A stretch of DNA of 64,000 bases from Apostichopus japonicus. Its lineage: Eukaryota; Echinodermata; Holothuroidea; Aspidochirotida; Stichopodidae. The position numbers and the translations under genes are program-made. Shown piece by piece: positions 11,761 to 23,500 of the stretch; position 1 is the stretch's first letter, and every line of letters begins with the position of its first letter. The stretch is from the NCBI RefSeq assembly GCF_037975245.1, contig NC_092562.1:13820501-13884500 (forward strand), written 5' to 3'. The notes under the pieces are model-generated. The model did no database searches and had not been told where the DNA came from. It saw only the letters and a list, made by a program, of their open reading frames with translations.

Positions 11761-12882
11761 ATTATCATATGATATCATATTATCAGCAGATTTTTTTCCT
11801 GTTTGAATTCTTTTACATGTTCTTTTACATATTATATCAGAAAGACAAACATAGTTCTCTTTATAATTTCTCCAGTAGGATGACTCTTGTTTATTGTCCA
11901 ATGTCTGGACTTTAAAGCCGCATTTTGCGTCTTTTTTTTCTCTCAACCTCAATGAATCCGCAATGATAACGACATACATAACTAGCTTATCTATTCAAAT
12001 CTTACTTCAAATGGTGGCATTAAAGTCGAAAAATTTAAAACTTTCAACTGTTTTGTTTTTCTCGAAGATATTTTTTCGTTGGGATCCAAATAAACCTCGC
12101 CCATAATATGAATATTTAAAAGCTACAAACGTCATTGGCCAATACGTAATACAACACTATGCTTGATTTGTGTATGATTGTCTATGGCAGTTGTTCCAGG
12201 GAGTTGTTAGAGTCCAGCTCGGTTGTACCAAGTTACCAACTCGACGTTCATTGCCAACAGCCTATTGTTGATAGTTGTTAACATTGGCGGCGATATCATC
12301 AACATTTTAGGGGGGACGAGCAAACCCGTGTCTGATTAATATTCTCAACATGCGAAAAATGTTGATCGGCGTCCCGGGGAGAGTAGTGGTGTATACAGGG
12401 TCTTGAGACATGGTTGGGGTGGGTGGGTAGGAGGGGGACTCATAAGCCTATGGAAGAATTTCACTTTAGGAAGGGGGGCATGACGTTCTTTGCCCAAAAT
12501 TTCCAAAACCTTGCCCGAAAAATGGAAGCGTCACCATAGGTTGATGCTACGGGTATTTTTTGAAAAAAATACCTGTCACATTACCGAAAACCAGAAACAT
12601 TTTTGTGCGTTTGTGCTACAAAATGTACAAAAGTTCGGAAGTTAAATTATTTTAAAATTTATTATGAGGAAATTGTGTCAAATGTTACGGGCTGGAGGTT
12701 AAAAGTTGACCCCTAATTAACTTCGGTCTCGCGGAACTTCGGTCTAGCGGAACTTCTGTCTCGTGGAACTTCGGTCTCCCGAACTTTTTTTTTAATTTCG
12801 GTCTTGCGGACTTTCGGTCTCGCGGACCTTTTTATTTTCGATCTCGCGGACCTTCGGTCTCATGGACTGTAATCAGCTCATG

Positions 12883-14689
12883 CACCTTAAAGTAGGAGTC
12901 ATTGGAAGCCTGCTGCTGGTTACACCAATGGGTTTAGGAATATGTTTAGATCATATTTCAAATTACCATGTGTGAGCAATTCCTTACACGATACAATTGC
13001 TGAACTGATCAAATTTGACTGGCATTTGAGGAGAGTGAAGGACTCTTATAAATATTACACATCTGTAATTTTCTGGTATCGTAACATCACTTTAGGGTAA
13101 CGTGAATTCATGTTTTGAGACTGTTCCCTTTTGACTTTGAATAACAACATAACCCCTCTTAAGGGTCAGAGAAAGAACTTGGAGAGGGGCAAAAAAGAAA
13201 GAAGGAGAGGAGGAGAGGAGACCACACATATTATTCAAAAATTGATTTGAATCTAAACTATGATTCTCTGTCCCCGCCCCGCCCCACCCCCTTTGTTTCT
13301 TTGAAATAAAATACTTAATTTTCCAATGTCAATGCAAATATGGACACTGTAATATCATTCACAATACAACACTCAATAAAGACCCATTGTATCCTACGCA
13401 AACACCTGTTTCTTGTGTTCATGAATGACAAAAAGTCTGTTCTCCTTTCCACTAAAAAACAACAGCTCTGGTGTTCTAGTATTTATGAATGGATGAACTA
13501 GAGCCTTGTTTCCATGAAACAGTTGCATTTTGTACAGCATTCAAATTTTTTTTATTTTTTATGATATACTTTCAGAAGTTTTCTGCTCAATCTTTCGAGA
13601 TAGTTGAAACTGCCTTCCGCATTTACACTTATTTGTAATAATACATCCAGCTGGTTGAGTTGCACAAATTTTGGGGTAAAATTTTACGGATTGGGCGTGA
13701 TTTAAAAGGGTTTAAGTTTATTATTGTCACCTTTTGGATTGGGCTAGTCACTGTCCATCTCTAGGGCCCCTTGTATGTTTTAGGGGCATCAGGCTCATGG
13801 GACCTCCTAAATTTATTTATTTTGTTATTTCGATCACTGCCTGTAGGGTAGTGTATAACAGTGAAAGCCAGTAGAAATAAAAAATAAAACAAACTAAATG
13901 CAAAATATGCCTTTAATTATTCAGTACACACCCAGTACCTATAAAAGTGATGATATTTACCCGTGTACCATTGCTGAATCTAGGTGTGGGGGTGAGAACC
14001 CTCACACGCCCCTCTATGTTTTTAATTTATTTATTATTTTTATTCATTCTTCCTTGGAGCCCCAACATTTCCACCCATGGTCAAATCTTGTAACAACTAG
14101 GTTTTTCTAACAGGAAGCTTTATTAAGGTTAAATAAAGTGTATTTGGATTGTTTTGGTCAATTTGGCCAGTTTAATTCTTCAGAAAAGTGTAACCTTTGC
14201 AAATAATGTGTATGTGAGCATGGTAAGAAGGGTAAACTTGAAACAAATGTGTTGTATTGAAAGACCATTAATGGCCATGTAATTAACATGGTCCATCAAT
14301 GAAACTTCAGCTGATTGGATGAAATTAGACCATTTTAAGCCTTAAGGGGCAGCTAATCCATATAGCTTCCAGGGCCTGCAGGGGGTCCCTGGATCCCATA
14401 AAGTGTTCAAAGTGAAAGTAATAAAAACCTTAGGGCTTTTAAACATACTCACTAGTGTAAATAATAATAATACTCTGTACAAATGATTTATACCTTAACT
14501 TCCCATATGGCTTTTTCCCTAGGCAGTATGCTATGTACCCCCATCCTGCCCTAGTGTGCCTTATATGTCTGGTTATTGATGTAACAATTGTAACCAAAAG
14601 TAAATATAAAAGCTTATTAAACTTTTATTTTATGGATGTCTAAATATTTAAAACATGAGATGATGTCAAAATACAGAGGGTTTAGCTGC
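12883..14689. other. non-coding stretch
   Basis: Nothing gene-like is supported. It includes a purine-rich run near 13195-13225, a C-rich run near 13270-13292, and several short AT-rich low-complexity pieces. The 70-codon open frame at 13898-14110 has no supporting features. Confidence 0.4.
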
Positions 14690-14950
14690 AACTGACAATG
14701 CATGGGAAGTGCTGTTTCTGGCAGTCTGGAAGGCATTTTTGGCAAAATATTTCTTTGTTATATGCTAAAGGCCAACCGATGAAGGTGTTCCACTTAGTTA
14801 GTACCACAATGATGGTCAGGGCCTTTTTTGAGAAATTCTAAGTGGGGGGGGTGGCCATTTCACAAAAGGGACCATCTAAGCGAAGGGCCACAATCAGTTG
14901 GCGAATATAGTGTACCAAGAAAATCTATGCCAAAATGCCCCCCAGGTGGT
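14690..14950. mobile_element. hAT-family interior fragment
   Basis: TGGGAAGTGCTGTTTCTGG and the downstream GGCCAACCGATGAAGG around 14703-14790 are diverged relatives of the subterminal blocks at 1930-2020, 5040-5120 and 7810-7900. Terminal repeats are not clear. It lies next to the foldback element at 14974. Confidence 0.5.
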
Positions 14951-14973
14951 GACAGCCCGATATTCATTAGGTT

Positions 14974-15989
14974 CTATATCCATGAGGTTCATTGTTCATA
15001 AGGTTCGCTATTCATAATGAGCCAAAAGGTTCATTGTTCATAAGGTTTGTTATTCATAATGAAAAAAAAAAGGTTCGTTGTTCACAATTGGTAAAAGGGT
15101 TCGATATACATAATGATTAAAAAAGGCTCGTTATTCATAATAGGACGAAGGGTTCGATATTCATAATAGAGCAAAGGGTTCGTAATCCATAATAGATATA
15201 TATAGATTCATAATGGAACAAAGGGTCCGTTATTCATAATAGGCATAGCCAAAAAGGTTCAGTATCATTCACAATGAGGAAAAGGACCCCCTTTAGGAAA
15301 CGTACAAGTTTATGCCGTTAATATGTCGAAAATGTAGGTTTTGCTGCAGGGGGTATAGGGTGAAGCATGGTCTTGATAGTGTGTGGCTCATATTCTCTGC
15401 AAAATTATGCATCCGCCCAGCATCTGGTGGTGCCCCCCATAGGACAGTTGTGCCCCCTGTGTCCCCCCTCTATGAATAAAAAGTATGTTGAGGCCAGTGG
15501 TTGAACACTACAGGCGTCTGCGAAAATAGAGGACGTCTTTTGCACTTGTATGATGCACTTCTCTCCTATTATGAATAACGAATCTTTTTTCACATCACGG
15601 ATTTCGAACCCTTTGTTCAATTATGAATATCGGACCCTTTCTCCTTTTATGAATAACGAACCTTTTTTCCCATTTTGAATAACGGACCCTTCGCTCCATT
15701 ATGAATATCAGACCTTTCTTCCTATTATGAATAACGAAACCTTTTGTCTATTATGGATTACGAACCCTTTGTCCCATTATGAATAACGAACCTTTTTGCC
15801 CATTATGAATATCAAACCTTTGTTTCCATTATGAATACTGGACCTTATGAATTATGATCCCTTTTTATTTTGAATAACGAACTTTATTTCCATTATGAAT
15901 AGCGAACCTTTTTATAAAAATAATGCTTGTTATGAATAACGAACCTTATGAACAATGAACCTTATGAATAGCGGACCTTATGGATATAG
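14974..15989. mobile_element. foldback element with arrayed GGTTCGTTATTCATAATG arms
   Basis: The left arm (14974-15288) is a run of about ten units of the type AAGGTTCGTTATTCATAATG with variable A-rich spacers. The right arm (about 15555-15989) is the same array inverted (CATTATGAATAACGAACC). The outer edges match as CTATATCCAT on the left and ATGGATATAG on the right. The centre (15289-15554) is unique. Arms of this length could form a large cruciform or hairpin transcript. I could not identify a clean target duplication. Confidence 0.75.
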
Positions 15990-15993
15990 GGCA

Positions 15994-16018
15994 GACCCCC
16001 TCCCCCCCCCCCCCCCCA
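15994..16018. repeat. poly-C tract
   Basis: A nearly pure C run follows the right arm of the foldback element. Similar C or G runs occur at 7614, 8392, 11671, 19201, 22825, 30866 and 37821, mostly beside transposon ends. Such tracts can form G-quadruplexes on the G strand. Confidence 0.7.
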
Positions 16019-16096
16019 GGTTGCCTGTAATGGTGTTACATGGTACTTCCCAGGCATTGCAAATTGCATCAAAACTTTTTTTGAGATGACATGTTT

Positions 16097-16590
16097 TATG
16101 AGAATTTTTGGGATTTTAGAAAGCTGCTAGATGAAATGTGGTGCAATATTCATAGGATATTCCTTAGTACTATGGTTGTGTGTGGGGAGGGGTGTCCTCT
16201 GAGAAATTTTTTGATTTTAGAAACCTAGATGAAATATGGTGCAATATTTATAGGTAATTTCCCAGTATTTGTTGTGTGGAGAAAAGTTGGGGGAGGGGTG
16301 CAAGGGGATTAAGGGGTGTCCCCCTCCCTCTTTGAGAATTTTTGGATTTTAGAAAGCTCCTAGATGAGATATGGTGCAATAAAATAGGTTATAAGACAGT
16401 ACTGGTTAGGTGTAGGAAACGTGGGGAGGAGTATAAGGGGAGGGATTCCCCTTTAGCACCCCATTTTGAAAATGTTATTTACTAGTACACTATGGTTGTG
16501 TGTGGGGAGGGGTGTCTATTGAGAATTTTTGGGATTTTAGAAACCTCCTTGTATTTTGGTGCAATATGTATATGTTATTTCCCAGGCCAG
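16097..16590. repeat. degenerate tandem repeat, about four units
   Basis: Units begin with GAGAATTTTTGGGATTTTAG at about 16100, 16201, 16334 and 16519 and contain AGATGAAATATGGTGCAATA. Spacing varies (101, 133 and 185 bp) because of internal insertions such as GGGGAGGGGTGTCC. Related text occurs at 11690-11750, so this is probably transposon interior amplified in place. Confidence 0.6.
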
Positions 16591-17563
16591 TAGTACTTGT
16601 TTATTTGAAAATGCCGACTCAATTGTTAAAAAAAACATCAACTTACAATACTCGCATTTTTATAGTAGTAGTAAAAGCATGCTAGGCGGCCTAGTAATTT
16701 TTTTGTTGCGAAACTGAAGGTGGCACTGGAGTGTCATAGTATCATACCGATCTGGAGGTCGATGAGGTTTAGTCATTGTTATGGCAACAACGAAATATTA
16801 AAGTTTGCTATGGCATTCTGATGGTAGACATAGCTTATAAATGCCATAAGATGTCATGTGTAAATTAATTCTTAGGTTTGTGTTATCTTTTAACTTTTCT
16901 TTTAAATGCCGAAATAGGGACCTTTATTAGGGGTGGGGCCAAATGAGCTGACTGGGGGCCATGTAGGGGACTGGGGGGCCCTGATGATGGTCCCTTTTGT
17001 TAATATCTGAGTTTGTGGTGCATGGTAACTGGTTGTTTCCAAACCCCACCAGCTGTCATTAGCACGGGACCTCTTGCAGGAAAGCCCAACTTTAGTATTT
17101 TCTTCGTCTGCACTATACCCAGCAAATAATTTATCCAGTATCCCTTCTCATTTTGCTACACAATCTGGTCAAATTCCTACACCAATGGAAAAATTGTGTA
17201 GCAGTTTTTTGCATGCATAACCCTAGTGTTTTCAACGATTTTAAGCTAAAGAAATGAAAAACCTCAGAACTGCTACGCAAAATTTGAGCACTAAATTATT
17301 CCCTGGTACCCCCATTCTCCATGCTCTAAATATCAAAGCTGTAGTCTGGACCTGAGTCCTGACTCGGGTCCACTTTTGCTGGACTGGGACTCGGGGGGGC
17401 CTTGGACTCAGCAGTCCACTAAATGAAATGCAAGTACTCAGATATAATTAATTAATTGTAACAATAATGTTATATCTGCACATCCCACATCAGCACTATA
17501 GTAAGCCTATCAGTTCTTCACCAAAGGTATATATAAGGATCTGCATCCATTTATATTAGTACT
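16591..17563. other. non-coding stretch
   Basis: No gene is supported. G-rich patches at 16930-16985 and 17390-17402 resemble transposon edges seen elsewhere in the window. GACTCGGGTCC near 17372 is a short local repeat with inverted partners. Confidence 0.4.
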
Positions 17564-17571
17564 GTTAATGA

Positions 17572-18097
17572 GGTTATATCTCTATGTTCTGACATCTCTA
17601 TGTTCTGACATCTCTATGTTCTGACATCTGTATGTTCTGACGTCTCTATGTTCCGACAATTTTTTTGGACTCAATTTTTTTTACCCAAATTTTTTCGGAC
17701 TTAACTTTTTTTGGACCCAAATTTTTGACCAACATGTTTTCGGACCAACTTTTTTCGGACCAAAACAAACTCATAACAAAATTTGGGCCCTTCTTTTGCG
17801 TGAAAAAAATTGTGGTGCGTCCAAAAAATTGTGTCCCCCAAAAAAAGGTAGGTCAGAAAAAATGTTGGTCCAAAAAAATTGAGTCCCCCAAAATAAATTG
17901 GGTCCCCAAAAATTTGGGGCCCAAAAAATTAAGTCCACCCAAAAATTTGGTCCTAAAAATGGGGGACCAAAAAGATTGAGTCTCCCCCAAAAAATTGGGT
18001 CAGAAAAAATTTTGGTCAAAAAACATTAAGAGTCCAAACAAATTGTTGGAACATAGAGACATTGGAACATAAGACGTCGGAACATAGGGATGTCACC
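17572..18097. mobile_element. foldback element with TCTATGTTCTGACA arms
   Basis: The left arm has four 17-bp tandem copies of ATCTCTATGTTCTGACA (17577-17660), then several units of the type TTTTTTCGGACCAA. The right arm carries the inverse (TTGGTCCAAAAAA units, then GGAACATAGAGACATT copies to 18097). GTTAATGA at 17564-17571 is repeated at 18098-18105, an exact 8-bp target duplication that could extend to 10 bp. The open frames on both strands (17665-17979, 17771-18019) are low-complexity products of the arms. Confidence 0.75.
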
Positions 18098-18107
18098 GTT
18101 AATGAGG

Positions 18108-19172
18108 ATAAAATGAACATGCTATGAATTTATCTATGTTTTTCTAGCTCTGCACAGGTTCACTACACTCTTTTAAAAATTAATCACTATATACAATTGC
18201 TACCATGCAGTACCAGTTAATCTCTTTAAAAATAGGCCTCTGATTCCACTTAAGTCATATATGTACTGTAGTTAACAGAAAATAATAGCAAGGAACTGAA
18301 AAGTCTGTATAGGCCCCAAAGTAAAGCACTCTATAATTGTTAGAAGTTTCCAAAGAGTACATTCCTGGAGGTCTTTACTTGCCAAATTGTTCTCAGATAT
18401 TTGAAATGAACACATAAGAAGACTGAATGTCCCAGTGAGGTACATTTCCTCCAAGGTGGTAATAAAACAGTTTAAGAATTTTGATCAAATGTGACCATAT
18501 TTGAATATCTGGCATATTTGGGGCCAATACAGCATAACATTAAGAATTTAGAAGATTGGGTTCTGAGAAGATTCTGTGCATCCCAAATGAACACTATAGT
18601 AAGCCTATCATTTCTTTGTAATAGGTATATGGATCTGTTTTCAGTGATATAAGTTGGGAAAAGTAAAACATTTCGACAAATATTTTCAAATTATTACACG
18701 TCTTAATTCTTTCAAATATTTTAGGCACCATAATACACGATTGTTTGCTTTGAATTTATCTACAGTAAAATCTAGCACTGTACACTATTTAACAAATTAT
18801 ACACTAAACACTTGCTAACATGCAGTACTAGTTAGTTTATCTCTTTAAATATAGGCTCTCACTTTAGTTTTATTGTTGACAGAAAGTTAGCCAGAACTTA
18901 AGAAGCTTAGCAGATTAGTTGTCTGTGAGCCACACTAAATTCAGTAGGGCTAACAGTGGGTTCTTTGTTATGCCTGAATAGTTTAGGACAGGCAATCAAT
19001 GTACCTATCCATAGGAGCCAGATGAACCTGTAACAATGGAACTTGAACAAGTAAATGGTTGTGATTTACCAGGCTACTTAAAGGTAGTCTGTATAGTCCC
19101 CAATTATAGCACTCTACTTACTGTAGGGTGATCAATGTAGTAGTAATGTTGCTTTAAATGTTGCCTTTATTG
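18108..19172. other. non-coding stretch with a diverged internal duplication
   Basis: Two similar patches are visible: 'AGTAAGCCTATCA' near 17498 and again near 18599, and 'CTCTTTAAA.ATAGGC' near 18222 and 18840. This suggests an old duplication of roughly 1 kb spanning the foldback element. No gene is supported. Confidence 0.4.
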
Positions 19173-19235
19173 CATAGGCGTACAGGACCATTTCAGTTTG
19201 GGGGGGGGGGGGCAAAAATTGTTTTGCCCGAAAGT

Positions 19236-19263
<28 letters not shown>
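19173..19263. mobile_element. hAT-like end fragment with poly-G and TA repeat
   Basis: CATAGGCGTACAGGACC matches the terminal repeat type of the MITE at 6928. It is followed by a G13 run (19200-19212) and then a TA dinucleotide run of about 15 repeats (19234-19263). I found no matching right end. Confidence 0.5.
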
Positions 19264-19268
<5 letters not shown>

Positions 19269-19440
19269 ACGAAAATCCACGTTTACTCCAAAAGAAAATA
19301 TTATTAGAGAAAACCAGAGAAATAAGATGTGACTCATAATTGACAAATAAGGAGTAAGTTTTAGAAAATATATTGGAATTTTCGGTCCCCCTGGGACCTT
19401 CGTCAGCAATACTTGGCAGTCGAATGAGAAGTACAAAATG
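19264..19440 (-). mobile_element. possible retroelement 3' end fragment
   Basis: On the minus strand the sequence reads CTGACGAAGGTCCC, a short loop, then GGGACCGAAAATTCC, followed by AT-rich sequence. The plus-strand form at 19385-19400 is the perfect hairpin GGTCCC-CCT-GGGACC. This arrangement is familiar from 3' regions of some invertebrate retroelements, but the assignment is from memory of the pattern and is weak. The two overlapping minus-strand frames (19132-19448) do not show reverse transcriptase motifs. Confidence 0.3.
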
Positions 19441-19470
19441 TGACACAATGAAAGTATGACGCTAGATAAG

Positions 19471-20590
19471 TGTAAGTTGCAATGATGGAATTAAAACCAA
19501 ATAAACCATGACTTTACAGGAAGCGGAGAATTTTTGTTAGATTCTCTTTAAGAGAATCCTACTCCACACACTTGAACATTAGAACCGAAACAGTACCTCT
19601 TACTCATCAATTTTTTGAGCAAACTTTAGGTAAATTGTTTTTTTTACTCCTCTTGACTATATATGAAAAATGCATCAGTAGGGTCCACGGCCCGCTGAGC
19701 CCCTAGCATCATCTATATAGACTTAACCTTTTATGAGAGCTTCTGCCGGGTCTCTTGACCCTTATTTGTATACATGCCTTTTCATTTATTTGAAAAGATA
19801 TAATTAAAATTAGGCTTAATTGGTATTCCGCCTGGAACAAGGCAGACATTTTGGGATTATGACAATTACACATTTTATGCTCACCTAGTTCTAACAATAT
19901 AGTTTGTAGAAGACACTTTCAAGGTCTGTATTCCTTTAGAATAATCTCTTTCATGTTTAAGAAGCATAGATGCAACATGGTGCTATTTTTGGCATCAAGG
20001 GCTGATTTTTCCCACTTATTGCTAATCATTTGAATATTGGTAAATGCATTTTGGGAAATGCATCTTGGGAATTCCCCCTCCCCCTCCCCCTCCCCCTCCC
20101 CCTTCCCCCTTCCCCCACAAAATCAAACAAAAGGTACCACAAATGTTGTGATCTGATATTTAACTTTAATCAAAGGTATATTGTTTACTTAAAAATATCC
20201 TGGAACACAAAGATTTTGGCATTGGAAATTGCCACAGAAGCAATCTAATTTATAAAATCAAGGGCTTTGCGCCTTTGACACTCAATGTGATAATGACATT
20301 ATGTCGCCAGCATAAGTCAAAACATTTTTTATTTAACCTTGGAAATGTGTTTGCCCCTGCCATGCAAGCTTTCTGCGGATGCCCATGGATATACCACCCT
20401 TTTAGTGAAAGGTTTTGCCTTGTGACAATCAAACATTCTGTTTCCCCCTCCCTTCCCCCTCCCCCCCCCCCTTGACAGCACAGAGAAGCACAGTACAGTA
20501 CATGCCCACATAGCTGGAATCCATCTTTCAATGAGGTAGACACTCAGCTTGTATACACAGAGAAACATGCTTGGATTGTTTTACTCTGGG
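19471..20590. other. non-coding stretch
   Basis: No gene is supported. It contains two polypyrimidine tracts (20072-20116 and about 20439-20472). Confidence 0.4.
20072..20116. repeat. CCCCCT polypyrimidine microsatellite
   Basis: Consecutive CCCCCT units run with almost no purine. The complementary strand is GGGGGA repeats, able to form G-quadruplex or triplex structures. A second, less regular C/T tract lies at 20439-20472. Confidence 0.8.
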
Positions 20591-23500
20591 AGCCTGTCCC
20601 ATATGATTTCACCCCATTTAGCCCAGAAGGTTTGACCCCTTAAAGTTACTTAGACCATCTAGGTCATTCACAAAAAAATTGTCAGCTCAACCCCAGTGGT
20701 CGGGTTCGGACCCCAGACCCCCTGAAAAATAACCCCCCGGACGGGTTAATTTCACCCCATCTAGCCCATGGACCAAACTTTGTCAGAAGGAAGTAGTATG
20801 GCTGTACATTACAAAAAAGGCAAAACTGACAAATTTCCTGGTTTGGAAGGGGTTGTCAGACCCCCCACTAAGTCACCCCCAGTCGGGTTGATTTCACCCC
20901 ATCTAGCCCATGGACCAAACTTTGTCAGAAGGAAGTAGTATGGCTGTACATTACAAAAGAGGCAAAACTGACAAAATTCCTGGTCGGGAAAGGGTTGTCA
21001 GACCCCCCACTAGGTCACCCCAGTCGGGTTGATTTCACCCCATCTAGCCCATGGACCAAACTTTTGCAATACCAAACTTTGTCAAAAGGTAGTAGTATGG
21101 ATGTACATTACAAAAAAGGCAAAACTGACAAATTTCCTGGTTGGGAAGGGGTTGTCAGACCCCCCACTAAGTCACCCCCAGTCGGGTTGATTTCACCCCA
21201 TCTAGCGACCAAACTTTGTCAGAAGGAAGTAGTATGGCTGTACATTACAAAAGAGGCAAAACTGACAAAATTCCTGGTCGGGAAAGGGTTGTCAGACCCC
21301 CCACTAGGTCACCCCAGTCGGGTTGATTTCACCCCATCTAGCCCATGGACCAAACTTTTGCAATACCAAACTTTGTCAAAAGGTAGTAGTATGGATGTAC
21401 ATTACAAAAAGTGTAAAACTGACAAAATTCCTGGTCAGAAAGGGGTTGTCAGACCCCCCACTAAGTCACCCCCAGTAGGGTTGATTTCATCCCATCTAGC
21501 CCATGGACCAAACTTTGTCAAAAGGAAGTAGTATTGATGTACATTACAAAAAGTGTAAAACTGGCAAAATTCCTAGTCGGGAAGGTGTTGTCAGACCCCC
21601 ACAAAGGTCACCCTCACCCAACCCCAAAAGGCGAGTTCATTTCACCCCTTCTAGCCCATAGACCAAATTTTGTCAAAAGAAGGTAGTATGTCTGTACGTT
21701 AAAAAAAAGGAATATCTGACAAAATTGCTGTTCAGAAGGGGTTGTCAGACCCCTACAAAGAGCCCCTACCCAGTGTCTTTTACCCATGAACTGAGATGAT
21801 AAACATATAAACATAATTATTACAAAAATAAATAATTAATGATTATATTTATGAGAGGAGATATTCTATGTAATTCAAAAGAGCCTTCAATGTCCATTAT
21901 GGCTTGCCTTTCTTAATTGCTTCATCTTTTTTGGTGACAAGCAGTCCAAAGTTGCTAGGCAAGGAAGTGACTGAAACACAATGATGCTCCTGTTTTTGGT
22001 CAGTTTAAAACATTTTGATTTTTTTTTACTATAGCACCTAAGTAAAAATTATGGGTAGGCATCCCTGGCCTAATAAACATACTGATATAGATGAGAATCT
22101 TGTGGGAGGAGTTTCTCCTGCCTTTTGCTGGAAATGTTTTAATTCATAAGACAATACATTGACCCTCTTTGTCTTATGTCTGTATTACTGTACAACCTTG
22201 CCCACATCCTGTTATGTGACCATAGTTGGTCCTCCACTTTCACCAAATTGCTCTATTCCCATGTTTTATTCATGTAAAAAATAAGACCTGCTATAGTTAA
22301 TGGCCTGCAACCCAGTTATCTGCTTGGTCCCATAATATATGGTGTTACAGCAGAGGTGGAACAAAAAAATATTGGGGACCCTTTGGCATATTAGATATCA
22401 TTATTGGAACATTCTTCTAATTTCTGAAGCCTTTTCAAATAGTTATAGATATGACAGGTATATAATTGGTTAATCAAAGAAGTTTATTTGGGGGGGGGGA
22501 GGCTTGACCACTCAATTATATTATTGAAGCTGCCCCCCCCCCTCCCCTGCTTCAGCTGTTTTTGTGTAACGAATGCATACTTTCCTTGTGCAATTGTTTT
22601 CATTTCATTTTTGGCATTTCCTTAAATATATATCCTATGGGTTAGATTTCTATAGTAGCTCACATTGTACTATTGCAACCAATAATTAAGTACTCATATT
22701 GTTTCTTTTTAAACCTACAATTGGTAACATATGCCAGTATAAAGATTATTTGGTTGAAATCAAGGAATATTTACAAAATCTGGAAGTTTAATTTGATTTA
22801 CATCATAGGTGAAAAGGCAGTATTCGCCCCCCCCCCCACAAAAAAAAAAAAAAAAAAAAACCAAGAGCATATTTCAACTATTTGATCTGTATTTAGTGTC
22901 TGATTTAGGGGGTGTTGTGGCGGGTGTACCCTTCCCCTTTCAGACCACCCCAAAAAAGTTGTGTTCCAGACGAGAATGCTGGAAAATAAGTGCATTATTC
23001 AAATCGTGCAGACACTACTTGTCTGAAAAATCAGATATCTGGATTTCCCTTTATTTTTATATCTAATAATTTTCACATTTTGAACCCAAATTTGGCAAAT
23101 CAATCTTGATCGGGGCTTCATAACTGCGGTTTATCTGTCGAAAATCCTGTAACTGGTAAGCTTTACCTTCCGAAAACCCCTTCCCGACCAGCAATTTTGT
23201 CAGATTTTCCTTTATTTTAATGTACAGACATACTAATTCCTTTCGACAAAGTTAAGTCTGTGGGCTAAGATGGGGTGAAATCAACCTGCCTTTTGGAGTG
23301 GGTGAGGGTGACATTTGTTGGGGTCTGACAACACCTCCCCGACAGGGAATTTTGTCAGTTTTACTTTTTGTAATGTACATCCATACTACTAACTTTTGAC
23401 AAAGTTTGGTTTTGCCAAAGTTTGGTCCATGGGCTAGATGGGGTGAAATCAACCCGACTGGGGGTAACCTAGTGGGGGGTCTGACAACCCCTTCCTGACC

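Larger units (their letters stand above)
11123..12873. mobile_element. foldback element with GGTCCGCGAGACCGAAA arms
   Basis: The left arm (11133-11212) carries three or four tandem copies of GGTCCGCGAGACCGAAATTA. The right arm (12720-12866) carries about six inverted copies (TTTCGGTCTCGCGGACC and variants). The flanks CAGCTCATG at 11114-11122 and 12874-12882 are an exact 9-bp target duplication, which fits Mutator-like or foldback transposition better than hAT (8 bp). No transposase was found. The interior holds a tRNA-derived SINE (11215-11610), a hAT-like fragment (11623-11760) and another hAT-like end (CATTGGCGGCGAT, 12292). Confidence 0.75.

Noticed and set aside
14974-15989. CRISPR-like array because of a short regularly repeated word
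   Set aside because: Spacers are A-rich and non-unique, the array is inverted in its second half, and the genome is eukaryotic.
17665-18019. 104- and 82-codon antisense frames
   Set aside because: They are made of repeated homopolymer-rich words in the foldback arms and give low-complexity peptides.
20995-21531. 178-codon open frame on the + strand, longest in the window
   Set aside because: It lies wholly in the foldback arm. The tandem unit is near 141 bp (47 codons), so one stop-free frame repeats itself. The same holds for 2432-3000 and the minus-strand frames at 23252-23820.
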